From: Sweltsa coloradensis
Taxonomy: Eukaryota; Arthropoda; Insecta; Plecoptera; Chloroperlidae
Assembly (NCBI GenBank): GCA_024449915.1
Contig: JAMZAV010000302.1
Coordinates: forward strand, 186,001-250,000
Direction: 5' to 3'
Length of the DNA: 64,000 bases
Numbering within the stretch: the stretch's first letter is position 1; each line of letters begins with the position of its first letter. Below are positions 1-11,399 of the stretch, piece after piece. The position numbers were made by a program, and so were the translations under genes. The notes under the pieces are model-generated. The model made no database searches. It had not been told where the DNA came from and was given only the letters and a program-made list of their open reading frames with translations.

Positions 1-2335
1 TTGTTTTGTTGGACGAGCTTCTTTCTGACACTTCTTCGCTCAGATGACGGTTGTTCATACCCTCAACACGAGTACGAAACTCAGCGAGATGTCAGACGGA
101 ACATTTTCAACGATATTTATATTATATTTTAACAAATATGCAATTTATACATTTTGAAATGGGTTTGCGCTGCTAGACAAGTGCCAAGTTGTAACTAACA
201 TTACACGTCATTGTTATGTAGAGTTGCTTAGAATTTAGTCACTTTGACGTACAGTTTCAATTATCGCTGACAAGCTACACGGGCTGCTGTATATTATTTG
301 AAAGAGTATATTAGGTCAGACATTACGCCAGTCTATCACAGTTTTTACATCAAGACATGAGAGCATTTTAAGAGGTGAATTAAAACCCTCCTGGTACGTC
401 ATGAAAATATAAAACACATTCTTTCATTATTTCACAATCTGCAATAATAATACGTAATTACTGATAAATAAGCTCAAGCTCAAGCTTCTAAGTAAAAAAG
501 TCGTTTTGTGAAAATTGACGAACACGGAACACATACATCAAACCGTGCATAGAAAGCAAAAGTAAGCACTATTTATGTCTATTATGTACTAAGTATAACT
601 CAAAGTGCAATATTCAAATGAATAATACATCATTATTAATTAAAATTACAATTAAATAAACTCAATTTACGAGGTATCGTACTAGAGGTATTTGTGGTGT
701 ATGGTGGTGACATTTAAGTATGGCACACAATTAGTTAATATGGTTTAACATCAAACAATACTTGAATTTTTAGTGCATAAATAATAGTTTGCTTAACTAC
801 CGTTAATAACCGTGTATGGATTCATGTGTTTAGGTTAATTTATTGTTTTCCTTTATAAATCAGTTTTATAACTGAATAAGAGGAGAGAATAATTAAATTG
901 AATAAAATAATAAATTACAAAAACAATAACATTTTGAATGATTATTTTAACTGTGTTTAAAGGGTTGTATTTCCTCATTATTAAAATATATAACATTGAA
1001 AAGACAGTATGTTTGAAAATTAATATTATTATAATTAAAGATAAATGGTAACATTTACAATTATATCGGGTCGCAAAAGTATAACTTTCGAATATTATAA
1101 TAAATGATTAAACTATTTATTATATTATATAATGTTATTTTCAATTAATAATTACTGTGGCGCAGAAATACCCTCTTAAACTCTAGGAATGCAAGCGCAT
1201 CTTTAGAATTATCTACAGAATTACATGCATAGTGAGCATTAACGGAACGTAGCAAGTTAGGTTTCATGTCACAAAGAATGGAGTGAAGCACTATTGAAAT
1301 ATTTCCTCCCACACCCCCGGTTACTATTATGTCGAGTACCCTCTATCCAGGCAAGCTCTACTTGAAATAGCTAGATGGGTCAAGAGGAAGATAGAAGGAT
1401 TTATTCCCAGTGTTACCAACTTTATATTACTAGCTACTAAAACAAGTTTATTACTCGAGATAGTGGCTACCCTGAACCTAATATTTCTCGGGAATATGAC
1501 ACCTGCAAGCTCCACTCCACAATCAGGCTTGGGTGTGAGCGTTAACAATGGACGCTACGAAGAAGTTATTTCACTTTATGTTTTAAGAAGTGTGATAGAC
1601 CAGCAGAAAACGCTTCTAAGATATGAGCGTTGAGAGCTATATATTAGTCACTCAACGATATGAGTCTAGGTTGGAAGAAGTTTGACCTTTGCTTACTTGA
1701 CCCGTTGTCAATGGTACTGTGAGGGTTTCATCCTAAGTTTAAAATACCTTTTCGCGAAATCGCTCTGGGTCCAGAATAGAATTTAATTAACATTGTTTGG
1801 TGACACATTTTAAATTTGATCTCGTAACGGATTTTATTTTTAAATCAAATGAATGTAAAAAAATGTTGATGTAAGGTGTAATTTTAAAATACGCGTTATT
1901 TTAAAAAGTTTGTACTGTAAAGTGTATCCCATATTAAAATCTAATTATTTAAATTTACTCTATAATGCAACACAATATCCGTAATTTATTCGTCTACAAG
2001 AATGCCTACATGTACGGGTGATGAATGCTATTTAGTCATAGGCAGCAATCCCTGCCATCGGTAGTAGTATGTATTATTTAATGAGTTTCTCGGCTATTTA
2101 AATAATACAACCCAATTGCAATTTGTACAAAAACATAACTAACATAAACAGCCCATATTGATAACAATAAACTTACATGCCCTTTGAATCACACAGGGTT
2201 TAATATACAATTAAAATTATTACATTACCATGAACATTTATATATTATGCATACACATTCTGAACCTTTTAAATCGCAATTCAATGTTTTCCTCATAAAT
2301 CTTACAGATTATCAATTGTGCATATTATGATTAGG
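1..2335. other. AT-rich stretch, no gene recognised
   Basis: No RNA gene, repeat family or convincing coding frame was seen. A plus-strand frame open from about 1292 to a TGA at 1631-1633 and an overlapping minus-strand frame at 1327-1548 are both of chance length. Short poly-A/T and TA-rich stretches dominate, as expected for intergenic or intronic DNA of this base composition. Confidence 0.6.
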
Positions 2336-2339
2336 TTCC

Positions 2340-2563
2340 GCTGTATGAAACACGTTTCTGTACGTCTCTGTCCATCCATGCATCGTCTGTGCGTGTGAAA
2401 CAAACCGTAAATGATCTCCAAATTATTTAAAGTATTTTTGTTTACATTGTTCTTTAACAAAGATGATACATAATTTCCATGGTGACCTTAGTTCTCACTC
2501 AAAAGTGGTATCTCTTTGAATCCGGCACCCCCACCAAATTATATTAATACTCGACTATCCGTA
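2340..2563 (+). repeat. Dispersed repeat family D, copy 1
   Basis: This copy carries the order of modules that recurs in the window: a GTCTCTGTCCATCC-type pyrimidine block, a CTTTAACAAAGATGATACA core and a terminal CCGGCACCCCCACCAAA. The same modules occur at 7.4, 8.0, 30.7, 34.0 (inverted) and 54.3 kb. The family has no coding capacity. One copy (30.7 kb) ends in a tRNA-like T arm, so a SINE origin is possible but unproven. Confidence 0.65.
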
Positions 2564-2569
2564 TTCGTG

Positions 2570-3735
2570 TATCCGGTTATTACAATCAGTTAATTAATTC
2601 ATTTGCTTCGATACATATTTTGGGTGCTCTCGTATACGTGCTTGTTAGCTTTGATGCCAACTTCATTATATTTTAGTGTGACTAAATTTATTTCAGTCTG
2701 GGTGCTTGATTCGGTTTTACGATTCATGCATGTAGTAATTGTTAGCATTTCTTGTTCAGTGTGCATGTACTATGTCGATACTCAATACAGTTTTGAGGAC
2801 TTGGTGCCGAACCTGGACACATTGGAAAATAGAAACCAATTCATACCAAAATTCGCAGTATCCAAGGAAATTCACGCGCATTACGCCACGTGAAATGAAT
2901 AGAAGTATTCCTCCAATTGAAATATGAACATAAAATATTACCATCAAAAATAATGTGCGCAACTGTGTTCATAGCACACAATGTTATTTATTTAACATTG
3001 AAATTATGTGTAAATGCTTGCTGTTTACGAGTGTGAATTTGTTTACTGCTAACTCAAATCATCACATTTTCATCAGTATTAATAATTCAGGTCTTATATT
3101 ATGCTGCATTTGAAGAGAATAAAATATCTTGATTAATTGTAACCACTTTCTATCAAATCTGGGCTACTATAGTCATATTATCGCCATATTATGTTCGACA
3201 CCACTCCTTGGAAAGAAGCACGCCTGACAGCAAACAAGTGTGGCACGCGGTAATGGGGTGAACTCTTGCGATTTATATCAAGTCTAGGCGTTACGCTGGG
3301 TGAAACGCGCCATGACGGTGAGTCTAATCTAAAGCGATGAAACAGAATGTGGATATGCACTTTGAGAGGTTGAAACCAGCGATTTGCGGTGTCCCTCAAG
3401 GTTTCGCCGTAGGGCCAAGTTAGTTAAATTATAAATTACATACAAAGGTGGCTACGAACCCAAAATAAAATAACACATATTAGTCAGTGTTTGTAGAATG
3501 CTAAGTAAATTTGTTTAGAGCGTATTCATATTAGTCAGGTGTTAAACTAACAATCTAACAAAAATGTACTCATACACAATATATGTTTTTGAGTTATCAA
3601 CATGAAATTGAGCATTTCCTAACAAGTAAATTTCTCTTGTAATAGATAAATTAAAACAGTAACTGGTAATTTTGTTAGTTATGTTGAGTAGATGAAAATA
3701 GAAGATACATTACAACTATATTGATTGGATATTAC
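2570..3735. other. Unannotated AT-rich stretch
   Basis: A frame of 96 codons at 2603-2893 (plus) and two overlapping shorter frames are present, but they are of chance length and have no recognisable domain. Nothing else was identified. Confidence 0.55.
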
Positions 3736-3737
3736 AA

Positions 3738-3843
3738 ATAAATACATACATACATTGTATTTAGAGTCTACCCACTCAGTTATATAACTGATTTTCAGTG
3801 GGGGACTTTAAATCAAAGCGACCAAGCCAACCCTGTAGGCTCC
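3738..3843 (-). mobile_element. SINE family A 3' tail, truncated
   Basis: On the minus strand this is the last ~90 bp of the tRNA-derived SINE seen complete at 22.68-23.10 kb: the AAGTCCCCCACTGAAAATCA block, the TATATAACTGAGTGGGTAGA block and a simple tail read here as TACATACATACATT. Homology to SINE A stops abruptly at about 3843, where a different sequence begins, so this is either a 5'-truncated copy or a chimeric element sharing the tail. Confidence 0.75.
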
Positions 3844-4190
3844 GCTTGAACGTCTCATATTTATGCAACTTGGCTAATCGAGACGAAGGGAGGGAGGTAA
3901 GGGATGACGCGGGGGGACAATGGGTGGACAAGGCCTGTACTGGTCAGAACCAGCCACAAGCGTATGGGGAGGGCAGGGGTTCCCCCACGTCGTGGTCGTC
4001 TCCGTCTGTGTCATCATCAGTCCGTGTTGTCATTGACGTCGCCGTCGGGGAGGTAGTCAAAGGGAAGGGGAAAGTTCCCCGACGACGACCCAGAGCTCGC
4101 CATTAGTTTCAGGGAGAAAAACTCCCCTTATCACAGGCCAAACCACGAGAAGGTTGCGAGTTGGAATTTGATGGCCCTTACAACTTTAAA
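3844..4190 (-). repeat. GC-rich repeat fused to SINE A tail
   Basis: The first ~45 bp (AACGTCTCATATTTATGC followed by CTAATCGAGACGA) match the 3' tail of the 5S-derived SINE at 45.63-45.68 kb. The rest is unusually GC-rich for the window and does not match that SINE's body. A 102-codon frame at 3798-4106 lies across the SINE junction and is rich in low-complexity Arg/Ser/Val, so it is not treated as a gene. The stretch probably belongs to a chimeric SINE or to the 3' part of a partner LINE; that is inference. Confidence 0.5.
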
Positions 4191-6700
4191 TTGCATCTAT
4201 AAGCACATTGAGAGTTGTATTCGTTTGAGCAATAAACCATAATACAAAAACGGTTATATCGAAACGCTGCTGAATCGAGAACTTATAAGTTCAATATAAT
4301 TAGTTATAAAATCAAGTGTGACACTTATTGATATAATTTTATATCAACATAAACATGAATTGCCATTTTCAGTACTAAGTTTATTAGTAGTAATTCAAAC
4401 GAATAATTAAATTAGACCTAGTGGAACGTTTACTTCGTCTGACTTTGAAGATACTGTAAACTTGTCAGTATCAATAATTAACATCAGTTGCAGGTGGTTT
4501 CAAGTTTACGGCAAATCCTTCTTTGATATATGGAAGTGAAATCAATTAGTTCGGTCATAACGTGCTTCACTCGGTTGTGATATGGGCTGATGCTTCTCAG
4601 GGCAAACCACGATGCACGTGTAGTCTCCACGAAGAGCAAGAGTGTAGGATTTGAGTTTGGCTTCTTGGTGGTTGGTTCCTGAAGCCATGCCTGTGTTACG
4701 GTTTATTCAGGGGAAGCGTTATCTTATACTCGGTAGGTGATTCGCAAACTAAGAGTTGTAAGAGGCAGTAAGAATTTATTGGAGATTACAATCACACTGA
4801 GTGATCAACAGTGACCTGGGGACACTTGTACTATATCCAACAACACTTTAGTATGTGTTTGTCCCATTTTTATAATGTAACAGAAGTTTTATTTCACGCT
4901 GCAAAATTAAAACCAATTTTTTCCCTCACGATGTCATTGTTTAAGTAATAGTAAAAATAATATACATTTTTAGTTAAATTGTCGACCTGCTATGAGTTGA
5001 GAAACTTTTGGCTTTATAGAAATGGAATTCAATCCATCTTTTCATTTCTTAAACAAATATTTGAAATGAATTATAATATTAATAAACAATATGATTAAAT
5101 AGAATAAATACATAGTTTTATAAGTATTAATACTTTCTACTTTTGCGTTGCTAGAGAAAAACACTAGAAATAACTTTCTTTATTGTTGTTTGATAAAACA
5201 CGAAATTTCAATACATAATACTTCACAATTTTTTATTAGTGTTCTTTGTATCGTTTTAGTTATAATAACCTTACTACAACGACTTATGCGTTGTGCCATT
5301 TATTACAAGAATCAACACATTTTGAATGCACTATACACAAATCCTTTCTGTCTAGACCGTTAAGCTTCAAGGGAAATGTCACTTGAATACGTTTGGTATT
5401 ATACTTGCCAAGGTATCATCAGCGTAAGTTCGTAAACTTCTTTAGAAAGTTCTTAAACAAACGAATACTGACAACAGTTACTGTTTATAAGAGGATTAGT
5501 TTACGTGATATTCTTGTAAGTTTTGTAGAATTCATCACCCCTTGTTTCACCTATACACCACCAAATACATAGAACACATTGACTAATACTGGTACTTCCA
5601 GATAAGGGCGTAAACACGGTTATAAAAGTCAATGTTTTATGTACTCTCGTTCGTCTTTTGGTGAAAATATGAACCAGATGTTTCTATTGAAATCATATAG
5701 CAGATTATAGATGATATTATAATACTGCAAATCAAAAAGTTATAATTAATAATATTATTTTTAACATACACCACATGTTAAAACCTACTTAAAATAAGTA
5801 CATCACTTTTGTATGCGAGTTAAAGATTTAAAATTAAAATTTTACTTGGTAGCATTTGTAAATTAAATGCATGTTTTCGTGCTAGATTTTGAACGTTCAG
5901 AGCAAACAATTTTAGACGTATTTACAAATTACGGTTACATTGATTTTTCACTGAACAAATTTTGATTTTGTCCACGTAGACGTAAATAAAATGAATTTCA
6001 ATAATTTAAAAATCCTTATTATTTAACGGTTTGAAGTCAACATTCTTTGTGTTAGTATGGCAACATGCAATCCTCTCTCACAACGTTCGCAAATAAGTCG
6101 ATCACAAGTCTATTTGTCGAAAGTGGTTTCATCTATAGTATTCGAGAACGCTTCCCAAAATTGTTTGTTTGGTAAACGTAAACAATTTCATGAGAAAGTC
6201 AACGTTAACAGAACAAACTTTGCAACACTGTCGGCGAATTGAGTCATCATAAAACACACTTTGTTTGACGATGTAAACACAAATAACGGAAGATTTTTTT
6301 TTACTAAAATGAAAACTCTGGTACGATGTAGGGCTACACGTTTTGACTAAAATAGTAATGAATCATGCAAAGTGTAGATGCATTGGATTTAATTATTTTT
6401 AGTAATGAGACCCAAATAATATATACATCGTATTAGTTGTTAATTTGCTTGTTACAATAAAATATAATTTTGGCTATACATAGACTACACAGATTTTCTC
6501 TCTTTCATGCACAATATGTGACGTAATAATGTTTGACAAAAGCCCTACCATACTATGGTGCTGAGATGGCTCACTAAATAGATTTTATCCCGTATTATGG
6601 GTGTAGTTTTCATCTTCTTAGATATTGAATACTTTTCAGGAATGTGGAAGTGATAGAGAGAAGCTACTAATTTCCCGATAAGTTTAAAATTAAGATTATT
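4190..6700. other. AT-rich stretch, nothing recognised
   Basis: Several sub-75-codon frames are present without any family signature. No RNA gene or repeat shared with the rest of the window was noticed. Confidence 0.55.
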
Positions 6701-6714
6701 AAAATAAAGAATTT

Positions 6715-6854
6715 GATTCAATAAAATATGTTTCTCGATTTGGCTATTCGGGAAACACTCCCGTAGGCGCAATTGTTAATATTTAATACAATTCAGAAAT
6801 TAAAATATTCAGATCAATAATGCAACTACAATAATTTCAGAAGTTAAAACGTTA
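6715..6854 (+). repeat. Repeat family C body
   Basis: It contains TTTCTCGATTTGGCTATT followed by the small hairpin CGGGAAACACTCCCG. Related sequence occurs at 20.83-20.88 kb (inverted) and 51.24-51.30 kb, each time next to a tRNA-like segment. The pairing with tRNA-like DNA in three places suggests one SINE-like family with a degenerate tRNA part. Confidence 0.55.
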
Positions 6855-6915
6855 CCATCTCGGTGGTCTAGTTAGCAAAGGTGGGAGACCCGGGTTCGAA
6901 CCCCGGTCGGGATGG
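6855..6915 (+). pseudogene. tRNA-like sequence lacking the anticodon arm
   Basis: The ends pair over nine positions (CCATCTCGG with TCGGGATGG, allowing G-U pairs). A perfect five-base T stem CCGGG/CCCGG encloses the loop TTCGAAC, giving a strong Pol III B box, and an A-box-like TGGTCTAGTTAGC follows the 5' strand. Only 61 nt separate the ends and no anticodon stem can be drawn. It is directly followed by A and eight Ts, which would terminate Pol III. The D-loop and variable-region words also occur in the tRNA-like block at 41.66-41.74 kb, so a tRNA-derived SINE head with an internal deletion is the likeliest origin. It is not a functional tRNA for decoding. Confidence 0.75.
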
Positions 6916-6925
6916 ATTTTTTTTA
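6916..6925 (+). terminator. Pol III oligo-T terminator candidate
   Basis: An uninterrupted run of eight Ts begins two bases after the tRNA-like acceptor 3' strand. This is sufficient as a Pol III stop signal if the upstream boxes are active. Confidence 0.5.
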
Positions 6926-6929
6926 AATT

Positions 6930-7435
6930 GCTGAATTGTGTTAAATATTAATAAAATATGTTTCATTGTGAACTAATATGATCTCTGCTAACTCGGATAC
7001 TGCAATGGTTCTGTAAATTAAATCTCTAGTCGAAATTATGTGAATCAAGCGTTTGCTGAAAACCACTCAGTTAGCAAATCGTAGCAAAACGAAAGCTTTT
7101 ACCATTGAAACTACGTGAGTGTTCGCCAGTGACTTTAAAGCTACATGCAGTGTCAGGTGTCACAGTCGTTGTTCGCGTCCCGTTACGTCTGTCCTCCCAC
7201 CTCGGTATTGGCAAGAACGTGAAACCGTGTTACATTCAACCTACTGATTGATTTATAATCAGTTTGCGTTGGGTTTGCCCAGAGGCGAGAATAACCAGCA
7301 CTCGTGTTAAAGTGCTGCCTTATAGGCTAGCTAGAACGGCTAAAGCGGCTTTAATGTTCTAAATAGAAGCATCACCTTAGAATTATTGTAAGTTTAAAAT
7401 GTATTTGAGAATAATAATCCGATATAATTAGGGGG
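6930..7435. other. Unannotated stretch
   Basis: Moderately AT-rich, with a more GC-balanced patch at 7130-7330. No gene or shared repeat was recognised. Confidence 0.5.
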
Positions 7436-7672
7436 CGAAACTCTCGTATATGTGCATATCTCTTCTGTCAGTCCGTCTGTCCGTCTGCGAGTTTTCACGT
7501 CGCACAATTAAAACTGAACATGACATCAAATTGTCTTTCTATCCTCAATATGCTCTTCAACATACATGGTAAAAACAAAATGTTTTTGTGACCCTGAAGA
7601 TCAGAGGCGCGTGGCTATCCCACCGAAAAGAGGTAACTTTGGTATACCCGGCACCTCCACCAAAGAAGAATT
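7436..7672 (+). repeat. Dispersed repeat family D, copy 2
   Basis: The most complete copy. It has GGGGGCGAAACTC, the pyrimidine block GTCAGTCCGTCTGTCCGTCT, a CACGTCGCACAATTAAAACTG module, the GAACATGACATCAAATTG word, the TTTTTGTGACCCT core, and ends in CCCGGCACCTCCACCAAAG. The frame at 7566-7757 lies inside the repeat and is not a gene. Confidence 0.7.
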
Positions 7673-7989
7673 TAACGTTGAAAGAAGGCTTTGTACGCGT
7701 GCTTGTCTCAATAATATAGAATTCCTTTATTTTCTTTCTTCAACGTTTGTTACTTAGAAAAGAGCAGAATCGTACGCAAAACGTTGATTCGTATAATCGC
7801 TTTTAATTATTTCAAAGCACAGAACGAGGTGTGCTAAAGACATATGAATTATTCAGTTGCTGCTGTTAAGTTTGCTCCAGTGTTTTACAAAGCCTTAATT
7901 TGGAATAAAACACGCATATTGGAGGCACGTCTCGCAAATATTTCTCTTTTGTTTCACATCTCGGCACGTTTAGTTTTCTTTTCGTTTGT

Positions 7990-8170
7990 CAAGAAATGTG
8001 TTGGGCAAATAAATGTCGATGTGTTCAAAGCCACTGCTATTCTGTCCTTTCGTCCGTGTGATAATCACGCTTCAAGAACCAAACCGAACATGACCTCGCT
8101 TTCTTTTGCTGACATTGCCCGTTGATAAGGATGATACAAAACGTTTTTGGTGATAGTCCCCCATTCATTT
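7990..8170 (+). repeat. Dispersed repeat family D, partial copy 3
   Basis: It shares TCCTTTCGTCCGTGTG, the ACCGAACATGACCTC word and the GGATGATACAAAACGTTTTT core with other copies but lacks the terminal CCGGCACCTCCACC end. The neighbouring frames at 7844-8125 and 8147-8464 overlap it and look like chance frames. Confidence 0.55.
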
Positions 8171-8534
8171 GGTTTGTCTATAAACTCAGAACAGGTGTTG
8201 AACGCCAAGACAATCGACAATAACGATAAGCTTCGTTCTCTATATTGTATAATTCCTTTCCTGTGTTTCTTTTATCTTTTCAAACAGGATTTTCTCAATC
8301 TTGTCAATATTTTATACCAGAAACAAAACGTTATGCCGCGTTTGTTTGTTACGAATTTGTACACTATTAATAATCTATTCACGGCGAAAAAGCTGTTTAC
8401 TGACATAGCCATTGCGATCAATAGACACGTGGACAAACAAATTCCTTTTAAGTTATGTAGTTAGTAAAAACAAATATCATCGCAATATGTATGGTTTCCA
8501 GTTTAATGTCTGTTAAGGAGTCGAATAGGTTATT

Positions 8535-8768
8535 GGTACAGGTACATCTTCAATAGCTTGTGTATGAAGTTTTATCATACTTTTATTTTGAAATTATGTC
8601 TTCAAGGTTGAATAAGTATCAACTGAATAAGAATGTGTATTTACAAAAATTATAGATACTGTGAAAAATTCACTTAAATAGGACTGGAAAGCCTTCGCTT
8701 TAAGTAAAAAATAGCGCTTTGTAGCATCTATTCACAAAACGCTATTTTCACGTACCTTTAGTTATTGG
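8535..8768 (-). mobile_element. MITE-like element E, copy 1
   Basis: Read on the minus strand it starts AAAGGTACGTGAAAATAGCG, then TTTTGTGAATAGATGCTACA, and runs to about 8535. The same order of words is found on the plus strand at 28.27-28.56 kb. In that second copy both ends carry related words in inverted order, so this looks like a short non-autonomous DNA element. The opposite end of this copy is less well conserved. Confidence 0.6.
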
Positions 8769-8779
8769 TTTTTGTTGTC

Positions 8780-9165
8780 ACGGTACTTGTTTTGGTAAAG
8801 AGAGAGTGAAACCCGAGAGCGGTTGCTGGGGTTGTAGGTAGAGGGGGATGCCGTATTATTGCGCGCGTGTGTACTGGTCAGTATCATGTAACTGACACTC
8901 AGGTCCGTCTCTACTCCCTTGTAAGCCAAGTCTCACCTGAGCTTCAAAAGGCTTAACGACCAGAATTTAAAGTAAACCCCCCACCCTCACACACACCCTT
9001 TGACCATCCCACGTAACCGTATTCATTTCCGTTTCGTGTCGGCCATAGAAACCCAACTCCTCAGCAACGAAGGGCGACTCACACGTGATTGATAATTGTT
9101 TCGATCTGTTAAACAACCCCCTTTCCTAACGTGTTGCACGGACGAAATAAGAACTCGAACTAACA
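8780..9165. other. GC-rich patch of unknown role
   Basis: This stretch is clearly less AT-rich than its flanks, contains GCGCGCGTGTG and long pyrimidine runs, and has no coding frame of note. It could be a regulatory region or the remnant of an element. Nothing else supports either reading. Confidence 0.3.
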
Positions 9166-9245
9166 CCATATCTTCGTTTTCCCTTGGCCATATACGTTAA
9201 GCAATATCGAAATAGAGGTAAATTTACTCCGGGGGGCGTTTTGCC

Positions 9246-9300
9246 CTCTTCTTCTTCTTCTTCTTCTTCTTCTTCTTCTTCTTCTTCTTCTTCTTCTTTT
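9246..9300 (+). repeat. (CTT)n microsatellite
   Basis: An almost pure TTC/CTT run of about 50 bp. It produces the poly-Ser stretch in the chance frame at 9184-9471. Confidence 0.97.
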
Positions 9301-10040
9301 TTCTCTTTTGTTTTTGAGGAAGCTTTGCATCACACAATTAAATGCAAAATATTGTCAACTTGCGAACAGGAACCTCGAATTTTGCATAAAATTAATCTAT
9401 ATAATTTTAGTTTAAAGTTAAACGCAATAAATATAAATGTAACAATATCACAAATTAAAAAAAAAATGTAAAAACAGTCTCAACATAAGAAATAACAATC
9501 AAATCATAGAACAACCTTTTATTATATAATCCTTTTACTGCTGTCAAAGGTTTGGTATGTACAGCATCATAATTCACAGCCCATATCAAGTGTATACAAT
9601 ACAAATATGCATAAAACCGGTGTTGCATGGATATCGCCAATATTTTTAAAAAAATGCAATGTTTGTCTAATAACGATACATAACGAGCATGATATAAGTA
9701 TGTCAAGTCTTAAATTGTAATTTCACTAAACACTGTATTGTTTGATTTGTTGGGCTTCGACCAAGTGTAAACACTATCCTTAAATACATTGAATTTAAAA
9801 TACAGTATTAATTGTTTATATTACATTCTCGATGAGAGTTAGCTATTAAAATTCCAAAGTATCTCATCAGTTCAATTTACTAAACACATTCAAATTAATT
9901 ACTCCATTTAGTATTTTTATAAATACACACTGTTTAAACGGTTCCTAGTTCCGTCCTGTTTACAAAACTAGTAATTGAGTAGTTTTCTGGCGAGCTTGAC
10001 AACATATATTAAAATTGAATCAGACTACGGGGACATATAT
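9300..10040. other. AT-rich stretch, nothing recognised
   Basis: Only chance-length frames, such as 9455-9706 minus. No repeat shared with the rest of the window was seen. Confidence 0.5.
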
Positions 10041-10260
10041 AATAGGTGTGGTTCACCTTTAACACAGTGGGTGGTTTCGTGTAGTGAGGCCCTATCTGCC
10101 GGTGGCAGTGCTATTGAAAAACTTGTGTGCTGTGGGGGGGGGGGGGGGGAGGACAGGTGCGGCGCTGCTTGTTAATGGGACGCCTCGACCCAATTAGCGG
10201 ACGAACGGAGAGCAGTGGCAGGAGACCCCCTGGATCCCAAAGTCAATCCAATGTCTTGGA
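10040..10260. other. GC-rich island with G16 run
   Basis: A local GC-rich block contains a run of 16 Gs at 10134-10149, an E-box CAGGTG at 10154-10159 and a homeodomain-type CAATTAGCG about 30 bp further on. In insects such compact GC-rich, motif-bearing patches in AT-rich DNA are often cis-regulatory, but no experiment or conservation can be read here. Confidence 0.3.
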
Positions 10261-10472
10261 AGGTTTGAGACGGAAATAATATGAATCGTCAGCAAAATAC
10301 TAGCGTGGCATGTTTAAAACTTATTTATGAATCAAATCTTAAACTGAAATGAAAACTGAAGTTTGAATTATAAAGCTCAAGGTAGTTTAAAACCTGTACA
10401 AAATTCATTCATTCAGACGCTAAATATTGTTTTTAAAACATCGTTGAGAAGAGCAATAATCTAACACTAACA

Positions 10473-10720
10473 AGAACAAAACTTTGGATGTTCTTCTCCT
10501 GATAAATACTAGAGCATCTTTTTACCAATTACTCTATATTCATGTTTGGTATGATTGATTTGCATATATCAAAACAAAAGTCACATATGCCCTAGAATAT
10601 TTTAGTTCCTGTCTCATCTTCGTCTTTCAGTTATGCGCTGTCAATACCCGAGTTATGAGTAGTTATTATATGCGCATCTCGATGTAACGTCTACATAGTA
10701 ACATTTATACGTATGCTTAA
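10473..10720 (+). repeat. Old direct repeat, left copy
   Basis: The words AGAACAAAACTTTGGATG, TAGAGCATCTTTTTACCAA, TTTTAGTTCC and TTTCAGTTATGC recur in the same order at 11150-11370, about 0.68 kb downstream. The copies are diverged with many small indels. This may be an ancient tandem duplication or a pair of old terminal repeats around a decayed element. Confidence 0.65.
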
Positions 10721-11149
10721 TCGTTTAAACTAGAAAAGTTAGTCCCGCGAGTTGAATGATAATTGAATCATAGGACTAAATGTGTTAGGATTTCGTTGTT
10801 GGTGTAATCATTATAAAGGAATTTGAATTAATAATAAATAAAAATTATTTTTTTTTTTGTTTTTTTTTGAATAACGACATTGTCAGCGTGATTGTAATTT
10901 GACCTAGACCAATTCGATTACGCAAGATTTAAGTAAATCCCATTGATCAAGGTCTCAATGTCTGAAAAGTTTTGAACGAATAAACATGAGTGTGTCAAAT
11001 AAGATGTGTTTAAAAAAAAACTATCATAAAATTCGAATTTTAGATAAATATTTGATTGGCTCAAATTTAAGCAAGTATATTCAAAATTAAAGTTGTTAAA
11101 ATCATAAAATTGTTTAAACAGTAGGTTAAAGTCGCAAAATTTTTAAAAA

Positions 11150-11370
11150 AGAACAAAACTTTAGGATGTCTTCTCTATAAAATAGAGCATTTTTACCAAT
11201 TAGTCTAATATTTAGTTAGAGATTTGAAGATCATAAAAAAATCACAATCGAGTAATTTTAGTTCCGTCATCTTGCTTTCAGTTATGCCGCAAAACATAAA
11301 GTTATAAAAATTCGATTTTCCAGTGATGTAAGTCTCACATATGTACACCTTTACTCGTGATTGCATTATA
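11150..11370 (+). repeat. Old direct repeat, right copy
   Basis: Shares AGAACAAAACTTTAGGATG, TAGAGCATTTTTACCAATTA and TTTCAGTTATGCCGC with the left copy at 10.47 kb, in the same orientation. The frame at 11205-11432 lies inside it and is not treated as a gene. Confidence 0.65.
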
Positions 11371-11399
11371 ACGTTTTTATAATGTAAGCCTTGATTTTT

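Noticed and set aside
1292..1633. Plus-strand stop-to-stop frame of about 113 codons without an early ATG
   Set aside because: Chance frames of this length are expected in 64 kb of such AT-rich DNA; no clear splice sites or family motif.
9184..9471. 95-codon frame with a poly-Ser tract
   Set aside because: The Ser tract is the (CTT)n microsatellite; the rest is chance-length.
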